Shown here: positions 43,442 to 44,812 of the stretch, one piece after another
How positions within the stretch are numbered: the stretch's first letter is position 1
Layout of the letters: each line of letters opens with the position of its first letter
Source of the DNA: Bradyrhizobium sp.
GTDB taxonomy: Bacteria; Pseudomonadota; Alphaproteobacteria; Rhizobiales; Xanthobacteraceae
Assembly (NCBI RefSeq): GCF_028868675.1
Contig: NZ_JAGWUA010000016.1
Coordinates: forward strand, 1 to 44,812
Length of the DNA stretch: 44,812 bases
Direction of reading: 5' to 3'
Position numbers and translations under genes: made by a program
The notes under the pieces: generated by a model
What the model was told of the DNA's origin: nothing
Database searches by the model: none
What the model saw: the letters and a program-made list of their open reading frames with translations, nothing else

Positions 43442-44680
43442 CTACTCTGCCGCCGGTGCTTTCGCGCCCCGGCCGTAGCGCTGGTCGATGTAGTCGATCA
43501 CCAGCGCCTTGAAGTCCGCGGCGATCGTCGGCCCGCGCAGCGTGCGGAATTTCTTGCCGTCGACGAACACCGGCGCGGCCGGCGCTTCGCCGGTGCCCGG
43601 CAGGGAGATACCGATATTGGCGTGCTTGGATTCGCCGGGCCCGTTGACGATGCAGCCCATCACCGCGACGTTGAGCGCCTCGACGCCGGGATATTTCGTT
43701 TTCCAGGTCGGCATCTCCTCGCGGATGAAATCCTGGATCGAGCGCGCCAGTTCCTGGAACGTGGTCGAGGTGGTGCGGCCGCAGCCGGGGCAGGCCGCGA
43801 CCAGCGGCACGAAGGTGCGGAAGCCCATGGTCTGCAAGAGCTCCTGGCCGACCTGCACCTCGCGGGTGCGGTCACCGCCGGGCTCGGGCGTCAGCGAGAT
43901 GCGGATGGTGTCGCCGATGCCCTGCTGCAAGAGGATTCCGAGCGCGGCGCTGGAGGCGACGATGCCCTTCGAGCCCATGCCGGCTTCGGTCAGGCCCAGA
44001 TGCAGCGGATAGTCACAGCGACCGGCGAGATCGCGATATACGGCAATCAGATCCTGCACGCTCGAGACTTTGCACGAGAGCACGATGCGATCGCCTGGTA
44101 AGCCGAGTTGTTCGGCCAATGCCGCTGACTCTAAGGCAGAGAGAATCAATGCCTCGCGCATGACATCGCTGGCTGAGCCCGGATCGGCTTTCTGGGCGTT
44201 GTCATCCATCACGCGTGCCAGCACCGATTGATCCAGGCTGCCCCAGTTAACGCCAATGCGCACCGGCTTGTTGTAGCGGATCGCCAACTCGATCATCTGC
44301 GAGAACTGTTCATCCTTCTTCTTGCCGAAACCCACGTTACCCGGATTGATGCGGAACTTGGCTAGCGCTTCTGCGCAGGCCGGATAGTCGCTCAGCAGAC
44401 GATGGCCGTTGTAATGAAAGTCACCGATCAAGGGCACATCGCAATTCATACGATCAAGTTGCGCCCGAATCTCCGGAACAGCCGCAGCCGCTTCCGGCGT
44501 ATTGACCGTAATACGCACCAACTCTGCGCCGGCACGGGCAAGCTCCGCCACCTGAATGGCGGTCTTCAGCGCATCCGCCGTGTCGGTGTTGGTCATGGCC
44601 TGCACCACAATCGGCGCACCGCCGCCCATCGCAATATTGCCGACGGCTACGCTGCGGGTCAGGTGTCGCTGCAGAGTCAT
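43442..44680 (-). CDS. ispG: 4-hydroxy-3-methylbut-2-enyl diphosphate synthase, mosaic gene
   Basis: A 412-residue IspG (GcpE), the penultimate enzyme of the MEP isoprenoid pathway. It converts MEcPP to HMBPP with a [4Fe-4S] cluster held by Cys in ACPGCGR and [11 protein letters not shown]. The frame is intact. However, residues from about 217 on are Bradyrhizobium-like at about 68% GC, whereas residues 1 to about 215 are encoded at about 59% GC (hand count), contain TTA and CTA codons, and have beta/gamma-like wording ([46 protein letters not shown]). The N-terminus also lacks the longer extension I recall for Bradyrhizobium IspG. The switch falls around the highly conserved [12 protein letters not shown]. 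It is either a recombinant gene or an assembly chimera. Confidence 0.9.
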   Translation of the reverse strand: MTLQRHLTRSVAVGNIAMGGGAPIVVQAMTNTDTADALKTAIQVAELARAGAELVRITVNTPEAAAAVPEIRAQLDRMNCDVPLIGDFHYNGHRLLSDYPACAEALAKFRINPGNVGFGKKKDEQFSQMIELAIRYNKPVRIGVNWGSLDQSVLARVMDDNAQKADPGSASDVMREALILSALESAALAEQLGLPGDRIVLSCKVSSVQDLIAVYRDLAGRCDYPLHLGLTEAGMGSKGIVASSAALGILLQQGIGDTIRISLTPEPGGDRTREVQVGQELLQTMGFRTFVPLVAACPGCGRTTSTTFQELARSIQDFIREEMPTWKTKYPGVEALNVAVMGCIVNGPGESKHANIGISLPGTGEAPAAPVFVDGKKFRTLRGPTIAADFKALVIDYIDQRYGRGAKAPAAE

Positions 44681-44693
44681 TTTATGACCAGTC

Positions 44694-44812
44694 TTAGCGC
44701 AGGGTCTGGCGGGCGACGTCGTCGCCGCTCAGCTTGTCGAGTTTGAGGGGCTCGTCACGCCAGCGCGCCTGCACCTGCTTGGCATTGCCGATCATGACGT
44801 CGAGCGGCGCGG
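44694..44812 (-). CDS. rodZ: RodZ-like protein, C-terminal end (partial)
   Basis: On the minus strand the last 38 codons read [17 protein letters not shown], then [20 protein letters not shown], and stop at TAA 44696-44694, 13 nt before the ispG start. The I-G-N-A...V...G/D-D-V-A-R-x-T-L pattern is the end of the RodZ C-terminal DUF4115 beta domain. RodZ is an inner-membrane protein that ties MreB to the elongation machinery. rodZ directly upstream of ispG is the standard order in gamma- and betaproteobacteria. Only this fragment is in the window, so the call depends on a short stretch plus context. Confidence 0.6.
   Translation of the reverse strand, partial: APLDVMIGNAKQVQARWRDEPLKLDKLSGDDVARQTLR

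Overview
The window looks like an alphaproteobacterial chromosome of the Bradyrhizobium/Rhodopseudomonas kind. The evidence is high GC with strong GC3 bias, the phaB-phaA / divergent phaR block, DUF4167 and DUF1345 genes, TTT-type (Tct) transporters, and several copies of the palindromic intergenic repeats seen throughout Bradyrhizobium genomes. There are no tRNA or rRNA genes, CRISPR arrays, phages or insertion sequences.

Layout. 1-213: end of prfA. 232-6493: a MarR regulator and a protein with an RNA polymerase alpha-CTD-like domain (both minus), then a branched-chain-amino-acid-type ABC importer with a fused permease-ATPase, lying between prfA and prmC. 6502-12105: HIT protein, prmC, a run of small perfect hairpins that may be a structured RNA, a DUF4167 protein, a methyltransferase, gloB, a cupin protein and a DMT exporter. 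12249-15220: polyhydroxybutyrate genes phaB and phaA with the divergent repressor gene phaR. 15337-21699: a copper/silver-type locus (Met-rich periplasmic proteins, FixH-like protein, CusB/CusA efflux). 21894-25265: a periplasmic PQQ alcohol dehydrogenase carrying the lanthanide-type aspartate, a dihaem cytochrome c, and a secreted ankyrin protein. 25516-33482: two GGDEF/EAL proteins flanking a complete tripartite tricarboxylate transporter. 33701-37571: small hypothetical genes, rpmF, mtgA, ispA and a DUF1345 membrane protein. 37793-43290: a secreted caspase-like protein, an NTF2-like protein, a CPA1 antiporter and a Rieske oxygenase. 43442-44812: ispG and the end of a rodZ-like gene.

The two most notable signals are these. 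First, I found four perfect FNR/FixK-type boxes (TTGA-N6-TCAA), all intergenic and each 63-93 nt before a start codon: upstream of phaA, of phaB, and of the first two genes of the copper locus. By composition only about 0.1 would be expected in the whole window. This suggests one low-oxygen regulator drives both PHB synthesis and periplasmic copper handling. Second, ispG is a mosaic. Its 3' half is Bradyrhizobium-like at about 68% GC. Its 5' half (from about 44,030) and the rodZ end beyond it are about 59-60% GC, use TTA/CTA codons, and read like a beta- or gammaproteobacterium. The right end is therefore either a recombination junction or an assembly chimera.
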